A stretch of DNA of 64,000 nt from Nereocystis luetkeana (Eukaryota > Sar > Phaeophyceae > Laminariales > Laminariaceae): NCBI GenBank assembly GCA_031213475.1, contig JARUPZ010000005.1, positions 12,843,260 through 12,907,259 on the forward strand. Reading direction: 5' to 3'. Positions within the stretch are counted from its first letter, which is position 1. The number at the start of each line of letters is the position of its first letter. Under the pieces are notes generated by a model. The model ran no database searches. It had not been told where the DNA came from and saw only the letters and a list, made by a program, of their open reading frames with translations. The position numbers and the translations under genes are program-made. Positions 1 through 10,930 of the stretch are shown piece by piece.

Positions 1-19
1 CCCCACTCAACATTCAAAC

Positions 20-357
20 GTCGCCCCGGCGGTTCAAGTGGTTAACCTCGAATTCTACTTGTTTGAGTCCTGGGTTCGAGCCCCAGGTGGGTCGGACTTT
101 GACTTTATTTACAAAAATAAAAATAAAAAAGGATTCAATTGTTGAGAGCGCCTTGCAGCGTGGGTAGGCACAATTCGATGCGAGTCGACGAGGGAAGAAA
201 AGGCTGAAATCTTCTCGCGATAAAAATGAAGGCACGTGCCGTAGCGGGGAGGGGGGAGAAGAGCCTGCTATGTGACCCCGGATCTGAGTTACGAGTGGGA
301 AGGAGAGAGAGAGGAAGATGTGCGAGGATAATGAATGGGATGAGAAAAAAAAAAAAA
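20..357 (+). mobile_element. tRNA-like SINE, copy 1
   Basis: This is a roughly 335-bp repeat with a tRNA-like head, a unique body and a poly(A) end. The head holds an A-box-like stretch (GGTTCAAGTGGTTAA) and, about 35 bases on, a B box (GGTTCGAGCC) inside a T-arm with a 5-bp stem (CTGGG/CCCAG) and a 7-base loop. These are the internal RNA polymerase III promoter elements of tRNA-derived SINEs. The body carries landmarks seen in every copy, such as GTTGAGAGCGCCTTGCAGCG and TGACCCCGGATCTGAGTTAC, and ends in GAGA plus A(13). Four more copies lie at 7,480, 18,714, 20,052 and 20,805. Open frames across it are not genes. Confidence 0.85.
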
Positions 358-359
358 TC

Positions 360-694
360 TAACAGTGATGGCCGATACACAAGTTCTAGAGCACTCCGTA
401 GGGAGAGGGTTGGGCCACGAAAACCGCCTGCTGTGGAGGATGCCTCACGTGTGCGAGTTGTGTGTATCAACCGTCGCTGTCGAGCGCCATCGCCGGGAAT
501 CGCGTGCGGTGGCGGTTGAGTCATTCCGAAAAATTGCATTGCGTGAAAATTCGACTCTGTTTCTTACTTTTTTTTTTCGGTTTGTTTTCCGTTTTTTTTC
601 TCGTTAGGACTCGACCTGCTGTTTCTTGCGAAAAACGAAAGTCTGTTCGTTTTATTTCGTTTTATTTCTTTTTTTTTCCCTTGTTCAAACCGAC
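360..694. other. Stretch without recognised gene
   Basis: Only pyrimidine-rich sequence with T runs is seen between the SINE tail and the next repeat. Open frames here are low-complexity and run across the repeat boundary, so they are not supported as genes. Confidence 0.4.
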
Positions 695-945
695 CCTGAG
701 GAGCAAAATGTTGCAACGCATCTGTCCCGCTCTTGCAACGCTCTGTCCCGACATGCCTCGGACGCCTTGGGGCCGCCGCGTCGCAACGCACCCTCGTGGA
801 CAGCACGCCCCCCCACTCGCTGGATGGTGTCGCCACCGGTTCCCTCCTCGTAAGCACATGCAACTCGTTTCGCGCCTGCTTTCCTTGCGCGTGGCCCTTC
901 CGAAGTTTTTTTCTTGCGCTTGTTGCCCATATTACCCTATTTTGC
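695..945 (+). repeat. Dispersed repeat, partner of 18,885-19,110
   Basis: About 250 bases recur in inverted orientation near 19 kb. Shared landmarks are ATGTTGCAACGCATCT, GTCGCAACGCA, GACAGCACGCC and GGTGTCGCCACC. No coding motif is recognised in either copy. It could be a piece of a larger transposon. Confidence 0.7.
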
Positions 946-949
946 AAGA

Positions 950-1180
950 TGTAGCCCTCCGCTCCAACGTAGTGTGTGTTCTTCACATGAAACCGTTTTT
1001 TCTACCCGTCGACATCCAGCACAACCAGTGTCCGTGCCGATTCTTCAATCCTAGAAGAGATACAAGTTTGGTGGTCACAAAGCTACGCCCCAGGAGAGAT
1101 ACCACATTGCCACGTACCAGGTATGAACCAAGCACAGCAGCAGAGGGCTATGCAATGTCATGCCATCATACTAGAAGACT
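950..1180 (-). mobile_element. Partial copy of the (AC)n-containing inverted-repeat element
   Basis: On the minus strand this carries the block GTCGACGGGTAGAAA and TATCTCTTCTAGGATTGAAG that forms the core of the element at 2,769-3,092 and 6,180-6,563, followed by degraded terminal sequence (GCAATGTCATGCCATCATA). The core's (AC)n tract is missing. Confidence 0.65.
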
Positions 1181-1186
1181 GAGACA

Positions 1187-2146
1187 ATGGTCCTACAAAC
1201 ACCAGACCGGACAACCCTCGCACCACCGCTCGTCATCGAAGCGGCAGGTCAGAGGTATAAGCAGACGACCCAGTTCTTATACCTAGGCGGCGTTATCCAC
1301 GAAAACGCTGACCTCTCGCTCGAAATCGACCGACGGATCCGCCTCATGCGAGCATGCTTCAAACGGTTCGGCCCGGAGTTGTATGATAGGACGACCGCCC
1401 CCCTTAGCCTTAAAGTCCGAATGCTGAAGGCCGAGGTGATTGAGACCCTGCTGTACGGGTGTGTGACGTGGACCCTCAGAGCGGAACACTTTGCCAAGCT
1501 TCGAACGGCTCACCACCAAGTCCTGTTGCGAGTCATTGGCTTCCAGCGCCGACTTCGTACTGACCATGCCACCCTCTCGTACGCGAAGGCCCTCAAGATG
1601 ACACGTTGCGAGAGCATCGAAACGACCATTCGTAAACGGCGTCTCTTCTTTGCGGGGGGCGTGGCACGGCAAAGCAAGGAGCGATTACCCAATCGGGTAA
1701 TGCTCGGGACGATAGCTGGTGGGGAGAACCCGAGACCAGGCGGACAGTGTAAGACTTGGCATAGATGCATAGTCGAAGACCTTAGGGAGTTCCGAGCCAC
1801 CGAAGGGTCAACGGAAGTTGCCCCCTTGGTGTTTGGAGTTGAGACCGCGTTGTGGTCCACTGCAGCCAAAAAGGTGGGGAAGTGGTACCGGGGGATCCTT
1901 GAAGCAGCCGAACGGTTCATGGTGAGGTGGCACGAGGCTGAGGCTGAGATGAGTAGACAGCGCCGCGCATCCGCCGTGGATGGTGCCCAAAGGAACGGGG
2001 GGGGAGGGGGCAACAGGAGAAGTGGCATAAAGCCCGACCGAGTGAATGCGGAGAGGGGGGGGAACAGGAGGGGTAGAAGGGAAACGGCGGTAGACGAAAG
2101 TAGGAAGGAGATGGCAGACAGGGTAGCAAGGCACCAAGTCGACTAG
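1187..2146 (+). pseudogene. LINE ORF2 C-terminal fragment
   Basis: This is the C-terminal part of a non-LTR retrotransposon polyprotein, downstream of the reverse transcriptase catalytic box. The frame of about 319 codons holds the motifs FLYLGG, a leucine-rich block with VRMLKAEVIETLLYGCVTW, then RRRLFFAGGVAR and WHRCIVEDL, as in many APE-type LINEs. The minus-strand fragment at 8.4-9.7 kb has the same sequence, and the second LINE at 27.7-28.6 kb has the same motif order (VRMLRAEVIETLLYGCVTW). No endonuclease or YxDD box lies upstream, so the copy is 5'-truncated. The frame ends ARHQVD-stop and runs into a 3' untranslated block. It probably has no function now. Confidence 0.85.
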
Positions 2147-2768
2147 GAAGTAGAATATGACCATACTACTAGTGCTACCAACTGGTGCAGCTGGCTCGAA
2201 CGTGGTCTTCCCTTGTCTTCTCTTTTAGTCTTGTTTTTTTTTCTTTCTTGCGCTGACTCTCCGTGATTTTCATTTCATTTTTTCTCTTCCTCTTCCTTTT
2301 CTGATTGATAAGCCGTACTCAAGGAGCCGTGTGGCGTGGTTGGAAGACGAACCTGCTCTGCTCGGCTCGTATTGTCTGACGCCAAGGGGCTGGGCATAGT
2401 TGACGAACGCAGGGCGGAGACGGCAGTCTGGGTAGCAAGGTACCAGGCGGATTAGCAGGGAGAACCTGGCTATACTACTCGTACCACAAGCTGCTGCCGC
2501 CACCTAGAAGGTGCTTTGGGCTTTGGTCTGCCTGTTATTTCCCCTTTGTTATTTTTCCTTGTTACTTTCTCCTTGGTTCTTTGTCTTACTCTGTTCACAA
2601 GCAGTGGTGTTTTTTGTTATTTCTTCTTTTTTCCAGCTCGTTCTTTTTCAAGTGTAGGCCACCTCGCCTGCGGGGGCGGGGGCACGACAGATTGTTTCTC
2701 TTAGATTTTGCTTTCATTTTTCTTCTTTTTCTTTTTCGACTTGTCTACCTTGTTTTTGTTTTCTCTTT
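2147..2768 (+). mobile_element. LINE 3' untranslated block, copy 1
   Basis: T-rich sequence follows the LINE stop codon. It contains a diverged second version of the ORF end (GGTAGCAAGGTACCAGGCGG resembles GGTAGCAAGGCACCAAGTCG at 2,120). About 540 bases of it are almost identical to 5,655-6,179, with further copies at 7,830-8,400 (minus) and 9,800-10,134. Confidence 0.75.
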
Positions 2769-3009
2769 GATTGTTTCTTTTCGTTTCACTATTTCATAGA
2801 TTGCGTATGTCGTGCCTGTCGTATCTAGTATGATGACATGGCTTTGCATTGCCCACTGCAGTTGACACTGCACACGTGGCAACGTAGTATCTCTGTGGCG
2901 TAGCTTTATGACCACAGAACTTGTATCTCTTCTAGGATGGAAGAATCGGCACGGACACTGGTTGTGCTGGATGTCGACGGGTAGAAAGAACGGTTTAATG
3001 ATGTGAAGA

Positions 3010-3040
<31 letters not shown>

Positions 3041-3092
3041 ATACGATAGGCACGAGATACACATTCTATGAAATAGAGGAACGAAAGGAATC
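2769..3092 (+). mobile_element. Inverted-repeat element with internal (AC)n, copy 1
   Basis: The left end reads GATTGTTTCTTTTCGTTTCA and the right end is its decayed inverse (TCTATGAAATAGAGGAACGA). Between them lie the core ending GATGTCGACGGGTAGAAAG and an (AC)n run at about 3,009-3,036. The right terminal repeat is shorter than in the copy at 6,180-6,563. No coding capacity is seen. No clear target-site duplication was found. Confidence 0.65.
3009..3036. repeat. (AC)n microsatellite
   Basis: A short AC run sits inside the inverted-repeat element. A similar run is at the same place in the copy at 6,417-6,439, so it belongs to the element. Confidence 0.9.
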
Positions 3093-3263
3093 AAATATAA
3101 GATAAACAAAAACAAAGACAAATCGAAAGAGGGGAGAAAAAAACAAAACGAAAACAAAACAAAACAACGTCGTAATAGTTTGTAAAGTGGGGTTTGTTTT
3201 ACTAGATAGTATGTATAACCCAATCATCCAGATGGCGACAGTTGTCTACATTACTTCGCATAT

Positions 3264-5504
3264 ATATCCCCAAAACAGCCAGTTTTTCTGGAGACTTCAC
3301 CTTGGTTTTTTCTCCAATCAATGTAGAAAACACAAAAAAAAGCAATTCTGCACCATGTAGGCGTATAAGATCTGGAGGCGTACACGAACGTTTAGTTCAA
3401 TATTCATGCGCGATCTCCCGCGCTATGCTCCTGATTTCTGCGGAATTTCATTCACCGAAATCAGGTAATTCTACGGTGGGTGAAGGCGTCGGCTTCTGAC
3501 GGGGATGTTTTTTTGTTTTTTGCTGGTTGATGTCGCTTTTTTTTGTGGTCGATAAGAACGAGATAGCACTACTGTAATAACAACAGCAGTAGTAGTTGCT
3601 ACAATAAAAAAACTTCTTGTAATCGGATAGTGGGAAGGTGCTTTGCCTGGATTATCATAACGTGGATGACACGATGTGTCGTTACGCACTACTGCTGTCT
3701 CATGTAGTTGCACCATGTATTTTTTTAAGACACAACTTGCAGAACACAGCTCACTACCTTGCTCAAGGGGGGGCTGTGGACACGAACAAATGCTCTGTGG
3801 CATCTACAGGCTATCAAAATTGTACGGGCTACGCGGACCTTCCAATAACTATACTTCGAAGTATCCCCTTGCCTCTGATTTTGGGAGTTCTGTACTGACG
3901 GCGTTATTTTATGTGCCTAAAATGCCCGTATGCGTGTCTGACGCGTGCCTGGCCAAATATGGGGAAATTTCTTAGGCACGAAAACAGTAAGTAGTTCAGG
4001 GACGCGACTTTAGAAACAGCACGTAGTTCAGGCATTTTTTTTATTAAATCCTCCGGCGGATTGGTAAAAATAAAGCTTAACCCTTTTAGAACCGTAGTCC
4101 CATATGTGGGGACGAACCATCTAAATTTCAAGTACTTCGTCCCCAAAACGGGACTGCGGTTCTAAAGGGGTTAAGCTCACCAAACTTCCACGTTAATATT
4201 TCGTGTCGTGTGTCAATTTGACCTATAGCTCCCGTGGCAACATCAGCCCGAGCTGCTGTTACTACTGGCGCTTCGGCACGTTGACCCGACCTGACCCCCG
4301 AGAGGGAAAGGTGCGGTGGAGATAGTTCAGCATTCGTTCAGGCATGGGGCTCAGCTTTTGGTGCCAAGGGCCATGGAACTCCATCTCACGATGTCTTCAA
4401 CGCGAACTGCACCGCCGCCATCACCTTACAAGGCCAGCTCATAATAATTCGTGAAAGCTCAGGAATGCCACCGACGTGTCACGACCCCCATAATAGCATC
4501 GCCACGTCAATACCAGAAAACCTCGATGGTGTTGCCACCACACCCCCTGGCGAAAATCCGGGGTTGTTGTGTTTGAGGGTCAGCTAAAATATTCGCATGC
4601 CACGAGATCTGGACTGCCATACGAACTCGCGTCTAGAAGTAAGCATTTTTTGGGTGTCAAAAACTGAATGTACAGGGGTGTTTTAGTGGTACTTGAACAA
4701 AGGAAACGACACCACCAAACAATCACAAACAAGCGGCGCATATCTGTTGTCGATTTACTTACGCGCACATGGTCTAAGATGTTTCGAAATTGCCGTCACA
4801 ACGGGGGCGACACATCCTTTTTTCTCTGCCTGGAAAGCGCTTGATCGAAAGCACGGGCGACCACACTGAGGTCAACGAGGCGAGCGATGACAAGTCGACC
4901 CATGTTCCGCTCTGAAAGCCAACAACGATTGCTGTAGTTGTGATATGCTGCTGCAGCAGGAGGGAACACACTTCTCTTGAGCAGAGTCCACAGCAGTAAT
5001 ATTATATGAATTTACACGCAAACGTTTACCACAATATACCAAGTAAGTACCTGGAGATCCCAAAGCAGCGTCGGCGTGTCGAGCAGCGCCATGTCGATCA
5101 GGAAGTTAGTTCGTCGGCCGGGTGTTCGAGCTCGATTGCTGCGGGCGATTCTTCCGGAACTAAAGGTGCCGTGAATAGTACGTAAAGGAAGGATAATTGA
5201 AGCTATAGGCGTGTCGCAGCACTGATAGGGGTGCTATTTTTTGTTTGTCGACGAGTCATCGACCAGCAAAAACAAAACATCCCCGCCAAGAGCAGACGCC
5301 TACATCCACCGTAGAACTACTCGATTTCGGTGTATAAAATACCGTAATATCCAGTAGCATAGCGCGAGAGATCCCGCATGAATAATGAACTGAACGTCCG
5401 TGTACATCTCCATATCTAATACGCCTACATGTTGCAAAGGTGGTTTTTAGGTGAGAGAAAAAGCAAAGGTGAAATAGCCGAAAAACTGGCTGTTTTGGGG
5501 ATAT
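3264..5504. mobile_element. Long terminal inverted repeats, possible foldback element
   Basis: Bases 3,264-3,532 and 5,258-5,504 are inverted copies of each other. Both begin ATATCCCCAAAACAGCCAG at the outer end and share ATGTAGGCGTAT, ATTCATGCG and TTCTACGGTGG inside. The 1.7 kb between them has no open frame with recognisable motifs and holds a TTAA foldback insertion at 4,077. The pair could be the ends of a non-autonomous DNA element of about 2.2 kb, or two independent insertions of one repeat. No target-site duplication was identified. Confidence 0.5.
4077..4174. mobile_element. TTAA-flanked palindromic foldback MITE, copy 1
   Basis: A near-perfect inverted repeat of about 90 bases lies between two TTAA tetranucleotides (4,077-4,080 and 4,171-4,174). 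Its arms read CCCTTTTAGAACCGTAGTCC and the inverse of CGGGACTGCGGTTCTAAAGG. Three related copies are at 29,550, 48,257 and 62,531. TTAA flanks and CCC-starting ends are typical of piggyBac-type elements; the assignment to that superfamily is inferred. Confidence 0.8.
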
Positions 5505-5511
5505 TTCGGTG

Positions 5512-5620
5512 TGTGTGTGTTCGTTCTTTCTACCCACCGACATCCACACAACCAGTGTCCGCGCCGATTCATAAATCCTAGAAGAGATACGTACCAGTTA
5601 TGTGGTCACGAAGCTACGCC

Positions 5621-5622
<2 letters not shown>
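5512..5622 (-). mobile_element. Partial copy of the (AC)n-containing element
   Basis: On the minus strand this shows the core (GGCGTAGCTTCGTGACCACA, then the block ending GGGTAGAAAGAACG) and a short AC run, read here as GTGTGTGTGT. Terminal repeats are missing. Confidence 0.6.

Positions 5623-5654
<32 letters not shown>
5623..5654. repeat. T(32) homopolymer
   Basis: An uninterrupted run of 32 T lies where the homologous LINE 3' block at 2,236 has only nine T. Run length in such a tract is unreliable in any assembly. Confidence 0.85.
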
Positions 5655-6179
5655 CTCTCTTGCGCTGACTCTCCGTGATTTTCATTTCATTTTTTCTCTT
5701 CCTCTTCCTTTTCTGATTGATAAGCCGTACTCAAGGAGCCGTGTGGCGTGGTTGGAAGACGAACCTGCTCTGCTCGGCTCGTATTGTCTGACGCCAAGGG
5801 GCTGGGCATAGTTGACGAACGCAGGGCGGAGACGGCAGTCTGGGTAGCAAGGTACCAGGCGGATTAGCAGGGAGAACCTGGCTATACTACTCGTACCACA
5901 AGCTGCTGCCGCCACCTAGAAGGTGCTTTGGGCTTTGGTCTGCCTGTTATTTCCCCTTTGTTATTTTTCCTTGTTACTTTCTCCTTGGTTCTTTGTCTTA
6001 CTCTGTTCACAAGCAGTGGTGTCTTTTGTTATTTCTTCTTTTTTCCAGCTCGTTCTTTTTCAAGTGTAGGCCACCTCGCCTGCGGGGGGGGGGGCACGAC
6101 AGATTGTTTCTCTTAGATTTTGCTTTCATTTTTCTTCTTTTTCTTTTTCGACTTGTCTACCTTGTTTTGTTTTCTCTTT
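5655..6179 (+). mobile_element. LINE 3' untranslated block, copy 2
   Basis: Nearly base-for-base the same as 2,245-2,768, including the decoy second ORF end, the TTTTCAAGTGTAGGCCACC block and a G run that differs in length. It starts directly after the T run with no LINE coding sequence before it, and continues into the second inverted-repeat element. The two blocks therefore look like one duplicated unit. Confidence 0.75.
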
Positions 6180-6563
6180 GATTGTTTCTTTTCGTTTCAC
6201 TATTTCATAGATTGCGTATGTCGTGCCTGTCGTATCTAGTATGATGACATGGCTTTGCATTGCCCACTGCAGTTCACACTGCACACGTGGCAACGTAGTA
6301 TCTCTGTGGCGTAGCTTTGTGACCACAGAACTTGTATCTCTTCTAGGATGGAAGAATCGGCACGGACACTGGTTGTGCTGGATGTCGACGGGTAGAAAGA
6401 ACGGTTTAATGTGAAGAACACACACACACACACACACAGATATACCACGTTGCCGCGTATGCAGTAAGCGAAGCAGTGGGTAAAGCAATGCCATGTCATA
6501 ATCCTAGGTACGACAGGCACTACAAAAACATTCTATGAAATAGAGAAACGAAAGGAAACAATC
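6180..6563 (+). mobile_element. Inverted-repeat element with internal (AC)n, copy 2
   Basis: This is the most complete copy. The left arm (6,180-6,310) and right arm (6,435-6,563) are inverted versions of each other over about 110 bases, starting GATTGTTTC and ending GAAACAATC. Shared arm words include ATTTCATAGA, GTGCCTGTCGTA, ATGACATGGC and CCCACTGC. The centre holds the common core and an (AC)n run. It has no coding capacity and resembles a foldback MITE. No clear target-site duplication is seen. Confidence 0.7.
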
Positions 6564-6733
6564 AGGGTGTGTCTTAACCCTCCCAGACAGCGTGCGAACG
6601 AGCGGAACGGAACGAGGCTGCTCGTGGTCATTCGTTCCGTTTTTTTACAAAAAAACGTGTTTGTGTCCACGCAGAATCTTGGGCCTCGCCAGCCGAGTCG
6701 GCATGAACGGTATATTTTGCAAATAAATGCCAC

Positions 6734-7270
6734 CAATGATGTCGGATTACGTAAGTACGTCCTTACGGCGAGCCGTTTTGGCGGTAAGTAATAAGACTGG
6801 GCCGGCGAAATTACGCTACGCCCCCAGTCCCCTATAAACGGAAATCGTAAAAAAAATCTAGGAAACCCCCGCATTTTTGCTTCCCAGTAGCCAGCCACAT
6901 TTGGACTTTGAGCTTGCTCTGTGACCCTGCAACCTGCTGCGAGCATGGCGATGGCATCTTGGATCGCGAAGAAGTCCAAGCACTCAGGTGTACGCGAGCA
7001 GTTCGACCCCTACATCGAAATCCCTCCTGGCCAACCGGGCGCGGGTACCAACACGTGTGGCAGCTGCAAGTCATGCCGCCAGCGCCCGCCACATATTAGT
7101 AATATATAAAATAATGGCCTGCACAATTTTGGACGTGCCTTTTGATCCTAGCGTGGATGTTTCTTAAACGTCCCCTGTTTTTGCCGTAGTTACCCGTAAG
7201 CACGCAAAAAAAACATTTTGCCGAAAAACGCGTAAGGATAAGCATCTCCAGCCGTAATCCGACATCATTG
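6734..7270 (+). mobile_element. hAT-like non-autonomous DNA transposon
   Basis: The 18-base terminal inverted repeats are exact: CAATGATGTCGGATTACG at 6,734-6,751 and its inverse at 7,253-7,270. The eight bases outside each end are AATGCCAC (left) and CATGCCAC (right), seven of eight identical, as expected of an aged 8-bp target-site duplication of the hAT superfamily. A short internal frame fits the N-terminal region of a hAT transposase. At 537 bp no catalytic domain is possible. Confidence 0.65.
6921..7109 (+). pseudogene. Short frame resembling a BED-type N-terminal segment
   Basis: The 62-codon frame lies inside the hAT-like element. It holds a basic start (WIAKKSKH), VREQFDPYIE and a cysteine cluster (CGSCKSC), reminiscent of the BED zinc-finger region at the start of hAT transposases. 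The second half of a BED finger (the His/Cys pair) is not present before the stop. The link to hAT rests mainly on the element's ends and is tentative. Confidence 0.35.
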
Positions 7271-7479
7271 CATGCCACGACCAATATGTATCCACATAAT
7301 CTTCGGTGGCGTCTATCTACATTAAATATCTGTTTTTTGTTCCCGTTCGGTCGGGCCGTTCGGTCCTCCCAAACAAGAAAAAGGGGTGCAACACTTCTTC
7401 TTCCTCTTCCTAGATATACTCTGTTTTTCTCGGGCTGCACTGAATCTATTCGTTTCCCACAACCAATCAACACCAAGCC

Positions 7480-7815
7480 GGTCGCCCCGGTGGTTCAAGT
7501 GGTTAACCTCGAATTCTGCTTGTTTGAGTCCTGGGTTCGAGCCCCAGGTGGGTCGGACTTTGACTTTATTTGCAAAAATAAAAAGGGATTCAATTGTTGA
7601 GAGCGCCTTGCAGCGTGGGTAGGCACAGTTCGATGCGAGTCCACGAGGGAAGAAAAGGCTGAATTTTTCTCGCGATAAAAATGAAGGCACGTACCGTGGC
7701 GGGAAGGGGGTCGAAGAGCCTGCTATATGACCCCGGATCTAAGTTACGAGTTGGAAGGAGAGAGAGAAGAAGATGTGCGAAGATAATGAAGGGGGTGAGC
7801 GAAAAAAAAAAAAAA
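7480..7815 (+). mobile_element. tRNA-like SINE, copy 2
   Basis: Full-length copy with the same head, B box (GGTTCGAGCC), body and A-rich end as copy 1. Changes include TATATGACCCC in place of TATGTGACCCC. It ends in an uninterrupted A run and abuts the inverted LINE fragment. Confidence 0.85.
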
Positions 7816-7829
7816 TGCTCTTTAAGGGC

Positions 7830-8470
7830 GGTTAAGACTGACCGTCAAAAAAAGAGAAAACAAAAACAAAGCAAGACTGACCGTCAAAGAGAAAACAACA
7901 ACAAAGAACACAACTCGAAAGAGAAAATGAAAAACAAGACAGAAAACAAGAAGAAACAATCGGTCGTACCCCCCCCTCCCGCAGGCGATGTGGCCAACAC
8001 TTGAAAAAAAACGAGCTCGGAAGAAAAGAAAAGAAAAAACACACGAAAACACCGCTGCTCGTAAACAGAGTAAGACAAAAAACAAACGTAAAATAACTGG
8101 CAGGCGAAAGCCCAAGAACCCTCCAGATGTGGTGGCAGCAGTTGTTTGTGGTACGAGTAGTATAGCCCGGTTCTCCCTACTAATCTGCCTGGTACGCTGC
8201 CACCCAGGCTGCCGTCCCCACCCTGCGGTCGTCAACTATGCCCAGCCCCTTGGCGTCAGACGACATGAAACGAGCGGAGCAGGTTTGTCTTCCAACCACG
8301 CCACAAGGCTCCTTCAGTAGTACGGCTTATCAATCAAAAAAGGAAGAGAAATGGATAAAATGATAATCTCGGGGAATCAGCGCAAGAAGAGATAAAAACA
8401 AAACAAAACAAAACAAAAGGGAAGACAAGGGAAGACCACGTTCGAACGAGCTGCACCAGTTGGTGGCACT
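7830..8470 (-). mobile_element. LINE 3' untranslated block, inverted copy
   Basis: Reverse-complement version of the 3' block at 2,147-2,700, more diverged. The words matching AAGTGTTGGCCACA and GCTCCGCTCGTTTCATGTCG are visible on the minus strand. It is the 3' continuation of the minus-strand LINE fragment. Near 7,830-7,880 the phrase GACTGACCGTCAAA occurs twice. Confidence 0.7.
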
Positions 8471-9657
8471 AGCAGTATGGTCATGTTTTACTTCCTAGTC
8501 GGCCTGGTGCCTTGCTACCCTGTCTGTCATCTCCTTCCTACTTTCGTCTACCGCAGTTTCCCTTCTACTCCTCCTGTCCCCCCCCCTCTCCGCATTTCCT
8601 TGGTCGGGTTTTCTGCCACTTCTCCTGTTGCCCCCCCCCCCCCCCGTTCCCTCGGACACCAACCACGGCGGATGCGCGACGCTGCCTACTCATCTCAGCC
8701 TCGGCCTTGTGCCACCGTACCATGAACCGTTCGGCTGCTTCAAGGATCCCCCGGTACCACTTCCCCGCCTTTTTGGCTGCAGTGGACCACAACGCGGTCT
8801 AAACTTTAAACACCAAGCCAACTCCCGTTGACCCTTCGGTGGCTCGGAAATCCTTAAGGTCTTCGACTTCGCATCTATGCCAAGTCTTACACTGTCCGCC
8901 TGGTCTCGGGTTCTCCCCACCAGCTTCGTCCGGAACATTACCCGACTCGGTAATCGCTCCTTGCTTTGCCGTGCCACGCCCCCCGCAAGAAGAGCCGCCG
9001 TTTACGAATGGTCGCACGGTCTCAATCACCTCGGCCTTCAGCATTCGGACTTTAAGGCTAAGGGGGGCGGTCGTCCTATCATACAACTCCGGGCCGAACC
9101 GTTTAAGGCATGCTCGCAAGAGAGGCGGATCCGTCGGTCGATTTCGAGGGAGAGGTCAGCGTTTTCGTTGATAATGCCGCCTAGGTATAATAACTAGGTC
9201 GTTTGCTTATACCTCTGGCCTGCCGCTTCGATGACGAGCGGTGGTGCGAGGGTTGTCTGGTCTGGTGTTTGTAGGATCATTGTCTCTGTCTTCTTTTCCG
9301 ATACGGTGAGGCCTGCTGCTTCGAAGACAGCAACGATGACTGCCATAATTTTCGCGAGCCCTTCAGCCGACCTCGAGACAATTAATTCCTGCATCATCGG
9401 CGTACAACATGCCCCATACAGCCCTTCGCACGCACGACAACGGCTCCCGCTTGTCTGTTCCAACTACTCCAGCATCACTGAGTAGGACCAAATCACCTTA
9501 CGATGGCTTCGTCTTGGCTGAAGCGTACTAGTACGACGTGTAACGCAGCAGCGAAGAATACGTTGAACAGTAACGGTGATAGTACACAGCCTTGCCGCAG
9601 CCCCTGCGTGATATCAAACCATTCCGAGTGCTCGCCGTCATTAGTACGCACGTAGAA
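8471..9657 (-). pseudogene. LINE reverse transcriptase and C-terminal fragment, inverted
   Basis: On the minus strand this reads from the end of the RT palm (GEHSEWFDITQGLRQGCVLS, then PLLFNVFFAA) through the catalytic YADD box near 9,405 into the same C-terminal region as 1,187-2,146. The frame shifts just after YADD: YADDAG is in one frame and SRSAEGLAKIM in another. More stops and frameshifts follow, and about 200 bases of the VRMLKAEVIETLLYG region are partly deleted. The 5' part of ORF2 is absent. It is a dead 5'-truncated copy of the LINE family at 1.2 kb. Confidence 0.8.
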
Positions 9658-10564
<907 letters not shown>

Positions 10565-10930
10565 ATGGAGATCGTTGATTTTCGTGTTGTGGTTTTTCGG
10601 TTGGATTGCTCCTTTTTCACTGCATGTCTGCGAGTTGTAACTCTGACAACACCTCAGATGCCAGGCGTGTTTCTCTCTCTGTGTTCACGACTACCGTGCG
10701 TTTCGTACGGTGCAGGCAGCATTCCAGACAGCAGTCAGTCGCTGAACAGCAGCCACGAGTTGGTTAGTGGTGGGAACGGGGGGAACTCTATGTTGTATAG
10801 TTGAGAGGATATACGCGCGGCCATGTTAGTTCAGTCTGCTTGTTGATTTCGTCTTGTGGGCGCCTTCTTCGTCTCGTATTTTGTTTTGGCAGCCGAACTT
10901 CGATTTCTTACGGTTTTTCGGATCATCCGA
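10565..10930 (+). repeat. Dispersed repeat D, copy 1
   Basis: About 360 bases recur at 30,672-31,030. Shared landmarks include GACTACCGTGCGTTTCGTAC, CAGCCACGAGTTGGTTAGTG and GCGGCCATGTTAGTTCAGT. No coding frame is conserved between the copies. Confidence 0.75.

Noticed and set aside
20..110. A tRNA gene in the SINE head
   Set aside because: The T arm is good but the acceptor stem does not pair well, the anticodon loop is unclear, and the same head recurs in several interspersed copies with a common body and A tail.
8477..8831. Pro-rich plus-strand frames
   Set aside because: They are antisense to the minus-strand LINE C-terminal fragment.
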